In this document: piece by piece, positions 18,964 through 28,100 of the stretch
Layout: each line of letters opens with the position of its first letter
How positions within the stretch are numbered: the stretch's first letter is position 1
DNA from: JAQAZP01 sp965531145
GTDB lineage: Bacteria > Acidobacteriota > JAQAZP01
Length of the DNA: 32,154 bases
NCBI GenBank assembly: GCA_965531145.1
Contig: CBESOE010000035.1
Location: 1 to 32,154 of the forward strand
Reading direction: 5' to 3'
Translations under genes and position numbers: made by a program
The notes under the pieces: generated by a model
The model's database searches: none
The model's input: only the letters and a program-made list of their open reading frames with translations
Told to the model about the DNA's origin: nothing

Positions 18964-20040
18964 ATGTCGGAGAGAATGGTCAATCAGTTCCTGGAGATGG
19001 TTCGGATTCCCAGCGAATCGGGCAACGAGGCGGAGATGATCGCCTACCTGGAGCGGGAGTTCAGCGCCCTCGGCGCTGAAGCGACGGTGGACGGCTACGG
19101 TAACCTGGTGGCCAAACTTCCGGCCCTGGGCTGCACGGGCAAGGACCCGGTGCTGCTCTCCTGCCACGCCGACACGGTGCGACCGGGCACCGGCATCGAA
19201 CCGGTGCTCGAAGACGGTGTGATCAGGTCGAAGGGCAAGACCATTCTCGGCGCCGACGACAAGGCCGGTATCGCCGAAATGCTGGAAGCGCTGCGCACCG
19301 CCGCGGTCCGGCCCCCGGTGGAAGTGGCAATCAGCCGCCAGGAGGAAGTGGGGCTGCTGGGGGTCAAGGAGCTGGACTTCAACCTGATCACGGCGCGCAA
19401 GGGTTTTCTGCTGGACAACGACACCCTGGAAACCATCGTCATCGGCGGACCGTCCTATTTCGCCATCGACGCCGAGGTGAAGGGCCGTGCGGCCCATGCC
19501 GGCATGGAACCGGAGAAGGGCATCAATGCCATATTCGCCGCCTCGAAGGCGATCACCGCCCTCCGCCTGGGCCGGTTGGACGAAGAATCAACCGCCAACG
19601 TGGGGGTGATCAGCGGCGGCATCATCCGCAACGGCGTGCCCGATTCGGCCAGTTTCCTCGCCGAGTGCCGCAGCCTCGACCACGGCAAGGCGCTGGCGCT
19701 GGCGGAACAGATGGTGAGCACCATCACCCGCGAGATCGAAGAGGCCGGCGCCGAAGCCACCGTGACCATGGAGTGCCTTTGCGAAGCGGTGGACATCCCC
19801 AAAGACTCCTGGACGGTGGAACTGTCCAAGCAGGCGCTGCGCAGCGTGGGCATCGAAGCCGAGACCACCTTTATCACCGGGTTCACCGACGCGTCGATCT
19901 ACAACAACCGCGGCATCGAGATGGCGGTGGTGGGCATCGGCGCGCAGATGGAACACTCAACCGAGGAGCACATCCACGTGGCCGACATGGAAAAAGCACT
20001 GGCCATGGTGGTGGAGATCCTCCGGTTGGCCGCCCAATGA
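18964..20040 (+). CDS. M20 family metallopeptidase, peptidase T-like
   Basis: A 358-aa cytoplasmic zinc hydrolase of the M20 family, probably a tripeptidase or related amidohydrolase. Metal ligands and catalytic residues are visible: S-C-H-A-D-T-V (H68, D70), G-A-D-D-K-A-G (D98), R-Q-E-E-V-G (E127, E128) and the C-terminal E-E-H-I-H-V-A-D-M. The dimerisation domain contains K-G-R-A-A-H-A-G. The overall pattern is closest to PepT/YqjE-like enzymes. I chose ATG 18964 because GAGGTG ends exactly 6 nt before it; a GTG at 18955 lies inside that ribosome site. The stop overlaps the next start by 4 nt (ATGA), so it is coupled to the thioredoxin-fold/HEAT gene. LysW-dependent LysK is also M20, but no LysW or LysX is present. 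Confidence 0.9.
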   Translation: MSERMVNQFLEMVRIPSESGNEAEMIAYLEREFSALGAEATVDGYGNLVAKLPALGCTGKDPVLLSCHADTVRPGTGIEPVLEDGVIRSKGKTILGADDKAGIAEMLEALRTAAVRPPVEVAISRQEEVGLLGVKELDFNLITARKGFLLDNDTLETIVIGGPSYFAIDAEVKGRAAHAGMEPEKGINAIFAASKAITALRLGRLDEESTANVGVISGGIIRNGVPDSASFLAECRSLDHGKALALAEQMVSTITREIEEAGAEATVTMECLCEAVDIPKDSWTVELSKQALRSVGIEAETTFITGFTDASIYNNRGIEMAVVGIGAQMEHSTEEHIHVADMEKALAMVVEILRLAAQ

Positions 20041-20993
20041 GTAGCAGCGACCGGGAACGGGAAACCATCGAGCAGTGGGCCGCCGGGCAGAGCCGGCCGC
20101 TGACCCTGGAGCTGGCCACTGCGGACCACCCGCGCATGGAACCGCTCCGGACGTTCTGCCAGACCATGGCCGAAGCCTGCAGTGCGGTTCAGGTGCGCGA
20201 AGTGGCCGCCGGTGAGGAGTTGCCCGCACTGCGTCTGCGGCAGGGTGCACTGCTCTATCGATCGGTGCCGTCAGGCTCCGAACTGGAGCCGTTCCTTGAC
20301 GCCCTTGCCGGAGACGACCACGGGAGCGGCGCGGTACACGGACCATTCCGCACCGCGACCCTGCAGATCTATGTCGCGGCCGCCTGCCCCCACTGCCCCG
20401 CCGCGGTCCGCGCCATCCTCCCGCTCATCGTTCCCGGGGGTAAACTCAGGCTCGAGGTCATCGACAGCGAGGCCTGCAGCGACCTGGCCGAGGCCGACCG
20501 GATCAAGTCGGTGCCCACGCTGATCCTTGACCGGACCTTTCGCTGGACCGGCAGCATCCGCCCCGGGGACCTGGAGGCCATGCTGGCCCCGGGAGACCGC
20601 GTGAACATCGAGGCCGATGTCCTGGAGCGGCTGCTGGAGGGGGGCAACGCCGGTCCGTTGACCCGGATGATGGTTGAAGCGGAAGAGGCCAGCCCGGCCC
20701 TCTGCCAGCTGCTGGCCGCCGAAACCTTGTCTGTTCGTCTGGGTGCGATGATGGTGGTGGAAGAACTGCTGGAGAGCTCTCCCGAACTGGTGGAACTGCT
20801 GGTTCCCGACCTTCAGGATAACCTGGCCGGCGCGACGGAACCGGCCCAGGGCGACATCCTCTACATCCTCGGCGAAGCCGGGCCAGAGGAACTGGCCGCG
20901 GACATCGAAGCGCTGGTGAAAACCGGCCTCCACCCGGAAGTGGAGGAAGCGGCACGGGACGCCCTGGAGCGACTGGCCGAGCGTCACCAATGA
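20037..20993 (+). CDS. tandem thioredoxin-fold (AhpF-N-terminal/PDO-like) protein with C-terminal HEAT-like repeats
   Basis: A 318-aa soluble protein with no signal peptide. Residues ~15-92 look like a first thioredoxin fold lacking a CxxC motif, with P-A-L-R-L-R-Q-G and V-P-S-G-S-E-L-E-P-F-L. Residues ~105-190 are a second fold with A-A-A-C-P-H-C-P-A-A-V (C117, C120) and the cis-proline loop K-S-V-P-T-L-I (P160). This inactive-then-active pair is the layout of the AhpF N-terminal domain and archaeal protein disulfide oxidoreductases. The last ~110 residues are helical HEAT-like repeats (for example S-V-R-L-G-A-M-M-V-V-E-E-L-L), a fusion I do not know from characterised AhpF or PDO proteins. 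It overlaps its neighbours on both sides by 4 nt (M20 peptidase upstream, acetyltransferase downstream). The likely role is dithiol-disulfide exchange with an unknown partner. Confidence 0.82.
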   Translation: MSSSDRERETIEQWAAGQSRPLTLELATADHPRMEPLRTFCQTMAEACSAVQVREVAAGEELPALRLRQGALLYRSVPSGSELEPFLDALAGDDHGSGAVHGPFRTATLQIYVAAACPHCPAAVRAILPLIVPGGKLRLEVIDSEACSDLAEADRIKSVPTLILDRTFRWTGSIRPGDLEAMLAPGDRVNIEADVLERLLEGGNAGPLTRMMVEAEEASPALCQLLAAETLSVRLGAMMVVEELLESSPELVELLVPDLQDNLAGATEPAQGDILYILGEAGPEELAADIEALVKTGLHPEVEEAARDALERLAERHQ

Positions 20994-21478
20994 CCAGGCT
21001 AAGTGAATCCCCCATCGACATCCTCGAGGCCCACCAGGGCCCCGGCCTGGACGAAGCGGCCAGGCTCTTCCGGGACTATGCGGCCTCGCTGGAATTCGAT
21101 CTCGACTTTCAGGATTTTGACAATGAAGTGGCCTGCCTGCCCGGCGAGTATGCACCCCCGGACGGCCGGCTGCTGCTGGCCCGCCGGGACGGTACCCCCG
21201 CCGGTTGCGTGGCCCTGCGGCCCTTTGGCCCCGGTATCGGCGAGATGAAACGCCTCTTCGTCACCGAAGCGTGTCGCGGTCTGGGCGTGGGCCGGAAACT
21301 GTCCGTGGCCATAATCGCCGCTGCCCGCCAGGCCGGGTACCGGAAGATGCGTCTGGACACCACCGCCCGGATGACCGCGGCCAACACCCTCTACCGTGAA
21401 CTGGGATTCCGCCCCATCGACGCCTACCGCCACAACCCCCTGCCCGACGCCCGCTTCTGGGAACTGGAACTCACCTGA
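20990..21478 (+). CDS. GNAT family N-acetyltransferase
   Basis: A 162-aa acyltransferase using acetyl-CoA. The CoA-binding signature is M-K-R-L-F-V-T-E-A-C-R-G-L-G-V-G-R-K-L (about residues 84-102; R-G-L-G-V-G is the pyrophosphate loop). It is followed by A-N-T-L-Y-R-E-L-G-F-R-P, the usual C-terminal GNAT strand-helix. The N-terminal F-R-D-Y-A-A-S-L-E-F-D-L-D-F-Q-D-F-D-N-E-V-motif region is shared with a common GNAT subgroup of unknown substrate. It overlaps the thioredoxin-fold/HEAT gene by 4 nt and ends the operon. A degenerate inverted-repeat element follows it. Confidence 0.9.
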   Translation: MTRLSESPIDILEAHQGPGLDEAARLFRDYAASLEFDLDFQDFDNEVACLPGEYAPPDGRLLLARRDGTPAGCVALRPFGPGIGEMKRLFVTEACRGLGVGRKLSVAIIAAARQAGYRKMRLDTTARMTAANTLYRELGFRPIDAYRHNPLPDARFWELELT

Positions 21479-21498
21479 ACTACGGAAGTGTCACCAGA

Positions 21499-21543
21499 GA
21501 GATAGCTTCGTCGCCCATTACCTGGGCTCCTCTCAATGACAGG
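21499..21543. repeat. half copy of the GTCATTGCGAGGAG-type element
   Basis: GAGATAGCTTCGTCG (21499-21513) followed by CTCCTCTCAATGACAGG (21527-21543) matches the right arm of the element at 1281-1382 with a few changes. The left arm is missing. CCTTCGCTATGACAGG just after it (21551-21566) looks like a further decayed tail. It sits between the convergent GNAT and M28 peptidase genes. Confidence 0.7.
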
Positions 21544-21566
21544 CAGGGGCCCTTCGCTATGACAGG

Positions 21567-23144
21567 CTATGGCAACGAATCCGTCCGGCCCTGGACCGTG
21601 GTGATGGTTTCGTCGAAGAGTGGCGGGTCGGGTTCGTCGGCCAGCTGGAAGGCCAGCAGGGCGGTGGTTTGGGAAACTTTGAGCAGTTTGCCGAAGTTGA
21701 TCCGGTCCGCCGTGTCCCCCGGCCCGTTGTAATCCTGGTGCACCCCGGAGAAGAAATGGAGGGCGGGGATGCCCAGCCGGTGGAATACCACATGGTCGCT
21801 GGACGGTCCCATATGCAGACGGGGCCGCAGCCGCAGTTCGAGCCCGGTGGTTGTGACCACCTCGTCAAGCAGGGTCTCGAGGCCGGGGACCTGGGCGGAG
21901 TATATGGCCAGAAGGGTATTGCTGTTGGCGGCATCCCCGCGGTTGTTCCGGCCCACCATGTCGAGGTTGATTATCGTCTTGATCTGGCCCCGGGGCACCG
22001 TGGGCCGGCCGCCGAAATGCTCCGATCCGAGAAACCCCCGTTCCTCACCGGCCCAGGCGATGAAGAGGATGCTCCGCGCCGGCCGGCGGTGCACCGGCAG
22101 GGCGGCCAGGGCCCGGGCGGCCGCGATCATCGCCGCCACCCCCGAAGCGTTGTCGTCGGCCCCGGGAAAGATCCGGCCATCGCTGCGTGACCCGAGGTGG
22201 TCGTAGTGGGCGGAAACGATGATGAACTCGCGGAACCGCAGCTCGTCGCTGCCGGGAATCAGCCCGAGGACGTTGCGTGTGGAAACCGATTCAGTATCTT
22301 CCATCTGGAGGGTGCAGGAGATGTGGATTCCGGGCAGTGAATGGGGTTCCGGCCCCCCCGGCACCAGTTCAATCCCGGCCAGGGAGACCAGCCTGGCGGC
22401 GGCTTCCTCCTGCAGCAGGATCGCCGGGCAGGTGAGACCCTCGTCCTCCTCCCCGGAGAGGGCCAGATGGTCGGGTCGGAAGTCGGCACGGAGCCGGGCC
22501 GCTCCCTCGCTGCTGCCGGGCTCCGGAAGCACCAACAGGGCCCTGGCCCCGTGAGACCGAGCCGCGGCCCGTTTGGCTGTCATCGAGCAGTGGCCCGGCG
22601 CGGACCGGACAGTATCGGGAGAACCGGCCAGCACCACCAGTATCCGGCCCTTCGCTTCGATGCCGGCAAAGTCGTCGTGCCCGCGATCCGGTGCATGGAT
22701 GCCGTAACCGGCAAAGACCGCCTCCCCCGACAGGTCGAACCCGGAGAAGCCGCCCGGCCGGCAGCGGAAATCGTCACCCCAGACCAGTTCCAGGGTCACC
22801 GGCTCCCCGTCCCGCCGCTCCACCCGGCAGGATCCGGAATGGACCCGGGCCCGGAGCAGCGGCACCCGCTGGTACCAATCGCGGTCCCCTTCCCCGGCCG
22901 GTTTGAGCCCCAGGGAATCGAAACGGGAGGCAATGAAGGCGGCCGCGGTGCGCGAGCCGGGTGAAAGCACGGCCCGTCCGGCCAGCTCTTCCGAGGCGAG
23001 AAAGGTCACGTCACCGCGAAGCTGGTCCGCGGTGATCACGGTCAGCCAATGGGGAAGCCCCTCGCCGGCAATGGTGATACCGCAACCCGCCAGCAGCACC
23101 ACCGCCAATCCGGCGGCCCAGTGTTTGCGGCTCAGGATTTCCAT
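21567..23144 (-). CDS. M28 family aminopeptidase, lipoprotein with PA-domain insertion
   Basis: A 525-aa exported zinc peptidase. The signal ends in the lipobox L-A-G-C (Cys21), so it is probably anchored to a membrane on the periplasmic side. A PA-like domain lies at about residues 130-290 (region F-A-G-Y-G-I-H-A-P). The catalytic M28 domain carries the co-catalytic zinc set: S-A-H-Y-D-H-L-G, G-A-D-D-N-A-S-G, A-G-E-E-R-G-F-L-G-S-E-H-F, I-N-L-D-M-V-G-R and S-G-V-H-Q-D-Y-N-G-P-G-D-T. All expected ligands are present, so it should be active. Its first 13 nt overlap the end of fabD, so it is coupled to it. Likely function is removal of N-terminal residues from periplasmic peptides. The 3' end reaches a half repeat element. 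Confidence 0.92.
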   Translation of the reverse strand: MEILSRKHWAAGLAVVLLAGCGITIAGEGLPHWLTVITADQLRGDVTFLASEELAGRAVLSPGSRTAAAFIASRFDSLGLKPAGEGDRDWYQRVPLLRARVHSGSCRVERRDGEPVTLELVWGDDFRCRPGGFSGFDLSGEAVFAGYGIHAPDRGHDDFAGIEAKGRILVVLAGSPDTVRSAPGHCSMTAKRAAARSHGARALLVLPEPGSSEGAARLRADFRPDHLALSGEEDEGLTCPAILLQEEAAARLVSLAGIELVPGGPEPHSLPGIHISCTLQMEDTESVSTRNVLGLIPGSDELRFREFIIVSAHYDHLGSRSDGRIFPGADDNASGVAAMIAAARALAALPVHRRPARSILFIAWAGEERGFLGSEHFGGRPTVPRGQIKTIINLDMVGRNNRGDAANSNTLLAIYSAQVPGLETLLDEVVTTTGLELRLRPRLHMGPSSDHVVFHRLGIPALHFFSGVHQDYNGPGDTADRINFGKLLKVSQTTALLAFQLADEPDPPLFDETITTVQGRTDSLP

Positions 23145-24064
23145 TTCTCCACGAAAGAGGTGAGGCTTTTCACGCTCTCCACGTTGGCCATGGTGACCGA
23201 TTTGCGATCGGGGTGGATGCGCCGCAGCAGCCCCTTGAGCACACTCTTGGGCCCCACTTCCACAAAGGTGTCCACGCCCTGGTCCACCAGGAAATGCATC
23301 GAGTCGAACCAGCGCACCGGGCTCACCAGTTGGCGGACCATCAGTTCGCGGATGGCGGCCGGATCGGCTTCGGTTGCAGCGGTGACATTGAAGACCACCG
23401 AAGTGGTCGGCGTCTTGATGTCGGCACTGTTCACCGCCTCGGCGAAATCGCCAACGGCCCCGCGCATCAACTCACTGTGCCAGGCGCCACTCACCGGCAG
23501 GGGCACCACCTTGGCTTCCATGGCGGCACAGGCGTGGCCGGCCGCGGCCACCGCATCCGCGTCACCGGAAATGACGATCTGCTCGGCCGAATTGTGGTTG
23601 GCTATGACGGCCCCGAGCTGTCCGGCAAGAATTCCTTCCACCGTGCCGAATTCGAGACCGATTACCGCGCTCATTGCCCCGGGGTTGGCCTCGGCCTCCC
23701 GGTGCATCAACCGGGCCCGCAGCGCCACCAGGTTGATGGTGTCATCCCGCCCCAGAACCCCGGCACTGTGCAGTGCGGAAAATTCGCCGAGGCTGTGCCC
23801 GCAGGCCAGGGTGGATTCGATGCCTTCCCGCCGCAGAAACTCGTGACAGCAGAGGTTCACCGCGGTGACCGCCGGCTGCTGGTTCACGGTGAGGGTCAAC
23901 TGGTCCTCCGGACCTTCGAAACAGATGCTGGTGATGGGCCGCCCGGAAAGATCGTCGGTGGCCTCAAAAATCTCCCTGGCATAATCGAACTGGTCATACA
24001 GTTCCTTGCCCATGCCCACATATTGCGATCCCTGGCCTGGGAATAAAAAGGCCAGCTTGCCCAT
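23132..24064 (-). CDS. fabD: malonyl-CoA:acyl carrier protein transacylase
   Basis: Loads malonyl groups from CoA onto acyl carrier protein for fatty-acid elongation. The 310-aa length is normal. Active-site G-H-S-L-G-E has the nucleophile at S91; the oxyanion glutamine is in F-P-G-Q-G-S-Q near the N-terminus. The malonyl-binding Arg is in R-A-R-L-M and the catalytic His in G-A-W-H-S-E-L-M. GAGGAGGAATGAACA precedes the ATG. No fabH, fabG, acpP or fabF lies beside it, although these commonly cluster with fabD; instead it overlaps an M28 peptidase gene. It is divergent from the polysaccharide export gene. Confidence 0.95.
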   Translation of the reverse strand: MGKLAFLFPGQGSQYVGMGKELYDQFDYAREIFEATDDLSGRPITSICFEGPEDQLTLTVNQQPAVTAVNLCCHEFLRREGIESTLACGHSLGEFSALHSAGVLGRDDTINLVALRARLMHREAEANPGAMSAVIGLEFGTVEGILAGQLGAVIANHNSAEQIVISGDADAVAAAGHACAAMEAKVVPLPVSGAWHSELMRGAVGDFAEAVNSADIKTPTTSVVFNVTAATEADPAAIRELMVRQLVSPVRWFDSMHFLVDQGVDTFVEVGPKSVLKGLLRRIHPDRKSVTMANVESVKSLTSFVEKWKS

Positions 24065-24205
24065 TGTTCATTCCTCCTCTGCTGTTCCTGGGTCAATGTC
24101 CAAATTTTCATCCCCCCCAGCCCTGGGGAACTGATATCCGGTGGGCACAGTTTACCATCTCCAGCCATCCGGGGAAGATAGTCTGTTTCGCTCGGCTCAA
24201 CAGTT

Positions 24206-24214
24206 TGCTAGAAT
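24206..24214 (+). promoter_or_regulatory. extended -10 promoter of the polysaccharide export gene
   Basis: TG-C-TAGAAT (24206-24214) is an extended -10 element with no good -35 box. It has the same TGC-TA design as the bacillithiol operon promoter. Transcription would start near 24221, about 50 nt before the GTG at 24270. Confidence 0.4.
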
Positions 24215-24269
24215 ATGACGATGTGATTGTGATAGCCGTCGTTCAACAGTCGACTCAGGAGAATGTCCG

Positions 24270-25049
24270 GTGAACAGATTTCGGCACAGCGTCACAAGGC
24301 AAACCAGTTCCCGGCCTCGTGGATCGTTCCGCTTCCGCTGTGGTCTGCTCATCCTGCTGCTCATGATTATTGTCCCCCTGCCGTCTGCGGCCCAGGACCT
24401 GGTGTCGCCGCCGGACGTAAGGCTGGTGATTCCCGAACCCTACCGCATCTGCGCCGGAGACTACCTCGAAGTTGTCTACGCCATCCGCACCAATGTGCAC
24501 CGGGCAATGGTCACCGTGCGCACCGACGGGATGATCACCCTTCCCCTGGTGGATGACGTGCGGGCGGCGGGCCGGCGGCTGGACGAACTGTCGGTGGTGC
24601 TGCGGGAGGAGTACTCGGTGGTCTTGCGGGATCCGAGAATCAACGTGATCCTCCGTCACTCGGTGGCCGCTCGGGCCTTTGTCGGCGGGGAGGTGGCAAA
24701 GGGGGGGATGATTTCACTGCGCCAGCCGGTGACCGTGCGGCAGGCCCTGGTGATGGCCGGCGGCCCCACGTCCAACGGTGCCATGACCCGGGTGGTGGTG
24801 ATGCGCAAGAAAAGCCCCACCGAAACCACCTTCTTCGAAATGGATGTCACCGACATGGATGCCATACTGGGGGAGGATGGGGTGTTCTACCTCTCTCCCG
24901 GTGACCTGGTGCTGGTGCCCCAGAAGAACATCACGAAAATCCGGCTCTGGCTCCAGCAATACCTCTACCGGACCCTGGCCCTTGTCCTGACCACCGACTT
25001 CTGGATCTACTACAAGGATCTGACCGGCGTGGACAATATTTACCCCTGA
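24270..25049 (+). CDS. polysaccharide biosynthesis/export protein (Wza-like, SLBB domain)
   Basis: A 259-aa exported protein of the outer-membrane polysaccharide export family. The signal peptide has a hydrophobic core (about residues 24-41) and a likely cut after P-S-A-A; there is no lipobox Cys, unlike Wza. A poly_export domain (about 55-130) shows I-C-A-G-D-Y-L-E-V-V-Y and V-R-T-D-G-M-I-T-L-P-L-V-D-D-V. An SLBB domain (about 135-200) shows A-F-V-G-G-E-V-A-K-G-G and V-R-Q-A-L-V-M-A-G-G. The start is GTG 24270 with AGGAG 8 nt upstream. A Wzc-type kinase or polymerase is not adjacent, but two large GT-C-like membrane proteins are encoded convergently. The C-terminal helix (L-W-L-Q-Q-Y-L-Y-R-T-L) could be the membrane-spanning helix of the channel. 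Confidence 0.9.
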   Translation: MNRFRHSVTRQTSSRPRGSFRFRCGLLILLLMIIVPLPSAAQDLVSPPDVRLVIPEPYRICAGDYLEVVYAIRTNVHRAMVTVRTDGMITLPLVDDVRAAGRRLDELSVVLREEYSVVLRDPRINVILRHSVAARAFVGGEVAKGGMISLRQPVTVRQALVMAGGPTSNGAMTRVVVMRKKSPTETTFFEMDVTDMDAILGEDGVFYLSPGDLVLVPQKNITKIRLWLQQYLYRTLALVLTTDFWIYYKDLTGVDNIYP

Positions 25050-25100
25050 TCTCTCCCCACGCCCGTTGCCAGCCCGAACTGCCACCCATCCCCTGCTTCG

Positions 25101-28100
25101 CTATTCAGCACCCCCGGCCAGTGGACCGGCCACCGGTGCACCGGCCAGCGGTCCATTTGCCGGAGCCTGTCCCATCTGACCTTCGATCTGGGCCAGATAC
25201 TGCTGGGCCTCCCCGCGGTAGTTCTCGTCCACCCCGGGGATGGCGAGGAAGGAGAGGAAGCACTGCCGGGCTTCGGCCAGCTGTCCGCCGCCGGAATAGA
25301 TCAGGCCGAGGTTGAACAGCGTCCGGAAGTGCTGGGGGTCGATCTCCAGGACCCGCAGGTACTCCTCCAGGCAGAGGTCCAGCCGCCGCTGGGCTTCCGC
25401 TTCATCGCCGGCGGCCATGGCCGGTTCGATGAGCACCTGGTGGGCAAAGGCGACGTTGTAGCGCATGTCGGGATTGCCGGGATTCATCTCCACCGCCCGC
25501 TCGAACTCCACCAGTGCCTCCTCGGGGAGGTTCATCTGCAGGTAGCAGTCGCCCATGTTGGTCCGCAACAGGTCGGTGTCCATGCCGCGGTCCAGGGCCC
25601 GCTTGTAGTTGGACAGGGCCTGTTCCACTCGCCCGGTGTTGTGCAGCACACTGCCCATACGTTCATAGGCTACGGCCTTCGCCGGCTCCACCCTGATCAC
25701 TATCTGGAATTGTTCAAGGGCCTTCTCCATCTCACCGGCCTGGGCATAAATTTCTCCGAGAAAGATCCTAGCGTCCGTTGCCCTATCCGAATCCGTCTCG
25801 ATCACGGTCTTGATCTGATCAATGGCCTTCTCCGTCTCACCGGACTGCAGATAGGTCTGCCCGACATAAAATCTGACATCCGAAGCTTTTTCCGGATCCT
25901 CCTGAGCCAATCGCTCAAATTGCGCCAGAGCCTTCTCCATTTCACCGGCCTCAAGATACTTCTGACCTAGGCCTGATCTGATCTCAAATGCTTTCCCGGG
26001 CTCTACTGCAAGATAGAGGTCGAATTGCTCGACGGCTTTTTCCATCTCACCTTCTTCAATAAATTTCTGACCTAGGAACAGCCTGATTTCCGCAGTCTTA
26101 CTCGGCTCTTCGACAATACAGAGTTCAAACTGCTCGATGGATTTATCAATCTCACCAGCTTCAAAGAACTCCTGGCCAAGGAATAATCTGATCTCTGCCG
26201 TTCTCCCTGGCACCTGAGCAATGGCCGCTCCGAACACCTGGAGTGCCTTTTCAAACTCCCTGCCGTTCATATAGGCCTTCCCGAGGGCTAGTCTGGCGTC
26301 AACATTGCCACTGTCCAATTCCACTGCTCTTTCCAAGGCCTTGCCGGCAAGGTCGTAGAATCCAAGGTTGCTGTAAAATTCGCCGAGCTTGATTTCGGCG
26401 ATGGGGAAGATACCCCCAAGGAATCCTCGCCTGGGTTCAACCGGTGTAAATGCGTTCGGAGGGGGTGAATTGAGGATAGAGAAATCTTGCTCCAGGATGG
26501 AGATGGCCTGAGCATTGTCTCCACCCCGGCGGGCGAATAGTGCAGAGGTCCCGTCATGTTGAATCAATGCCCATTTTGGGCTGTCATAAAGGGTTTTAAT
26601 TAGCTTATTGTCGTATCCTACCCGAACATTGAGCAATGCCAGCTGTAGGTTGTAATCATCGACAAGTTTGTCCCATGAGTCCGGATCCAGTTGAGCCAAC
26701 ATCGGGTCCGAAATTGGTTTTTTCGTCAAATCAATATATCGTTTAAAAAATTCCTCACCGTAGAGTTCGTTCCGACCATCAATGAAGATCTTTCGTTCCG
26801 GGTACAGTCGGTGGATCAGGTAACCTCCAAACCCTAGCTGATTGTATAGATTTCCCTGGAGGTCCCGCTTGATAATCAGATCGGCTGCGGCCACCGGATA
26901 GGACTCGCTGTTGACGCCTAGGCCAAACTTAGCGGCCCCCACCGTCTTGAGGAAGTAGTTGTCCGAAACGGCCTGCCAGAGCCCGAAGCAAAGAAAGACC
27001 GCCACCGCCACCGCCATCACTGGTCGCCAGGAAGCGATCTTCTCACCTGCGCGACGTAATAGAGATTCCTTGCCGAGCGAGGAGGCCCATTGACGAAAGT
27101 TGATCACGGTGAGTGGGGCAGCCACCAGGGCGAAGAGGGCGATGTTCCGGCGGGCGGAGATCCCGATGAAAAGAAAAAGCCCGAAGAGCAACACACGGGT
27201 CAGATCCCAACGCTTGAAATTGAGAATAAAAGAGGTCAATGAAACAACCAGCAGAACGATCAGGGCCTTGGTGGCCGGATTCCACTGATACATTTCGGCG
27301 AATGGACGGTGGAACTCGGCAATGTTCTGGCGGAAGATATTGTCGTCCCCCTGGATCATCTGGAACTGCTCCAGTGGAAAGAGGGCACCATGAATACCCG
27401 AAGGGTTGGCCAAACAGACTAGGAGACAAACAACTCCCGTGCCGAGCAGCATCATGAAGGCCCGGTCCTTGAGCGGGTTCCGGGCATCCCACTGGTACGG
27501 AAGATTGATCCGCCAGCGGACCAGCTCTCCGGCCAGGTAACAGCCGATGAGCACCAGCCCCAGGGCAAAAAGCCCCTGAACGTTGACCCACAGCAGCTGT
27601 AGGGCCACCAACCAGGCAAGCAGGGATATCCGTGGTTTCCGGCGGTAGGCCTCGAGGATCAGGATATAACCGGCGATGAAGAGGTAGGAGGCGGTCTCCG
27701 GGCGCACGATGAAGCGCTCGGCGACGGCCAGCACGGCCAGCCCGAAGATGAACGGCACCAGGATCGGTGATCGGCGGCCCTCGGCGAAGCGATAGACAAG
27801 AAAGAACGCGAAGCAGACCAGTGCGGCCTTGAACAGGATCAGCAGGTTGATACCACCGATCTTGATGGAATCACCGATCTTGTAGAGCAGGGCCAATAGA
27901 ATCTGGAACAACCAATGGCCTTCAATCCAGCGGTGCTCTTCACCCTGGGCGGTGAAAGAGAACGGGTCCTCACCGGCCAGCGGGCCACCGTCGAGAAAAT
28001 ACTTGCCGGCTTCCAGGTGCCACCAGACATCAAATACGACCACCTTGTTCACGGTGAAGCCAAGAATGAGCAGTGCCAGCAGTCCGAGGAGCAGCCAGGG

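Noticed and set aside
18964..20040. M20 enzyme as LysK of a LysW-carrier lysine pathway beside the homoaconitase-like gene
   Set aside because: No LysW, LysX, LysY or LysZ gene is present, the motifs fit peptidase T-like enzymes better, and the next genes are unrelated to lysine synthesis.
25050..25100. Search for a bidirectional terminator between the convergent export and TPR genes
   Set aside because: No stem with a T run is visible in this 51-nt gap on either strand.
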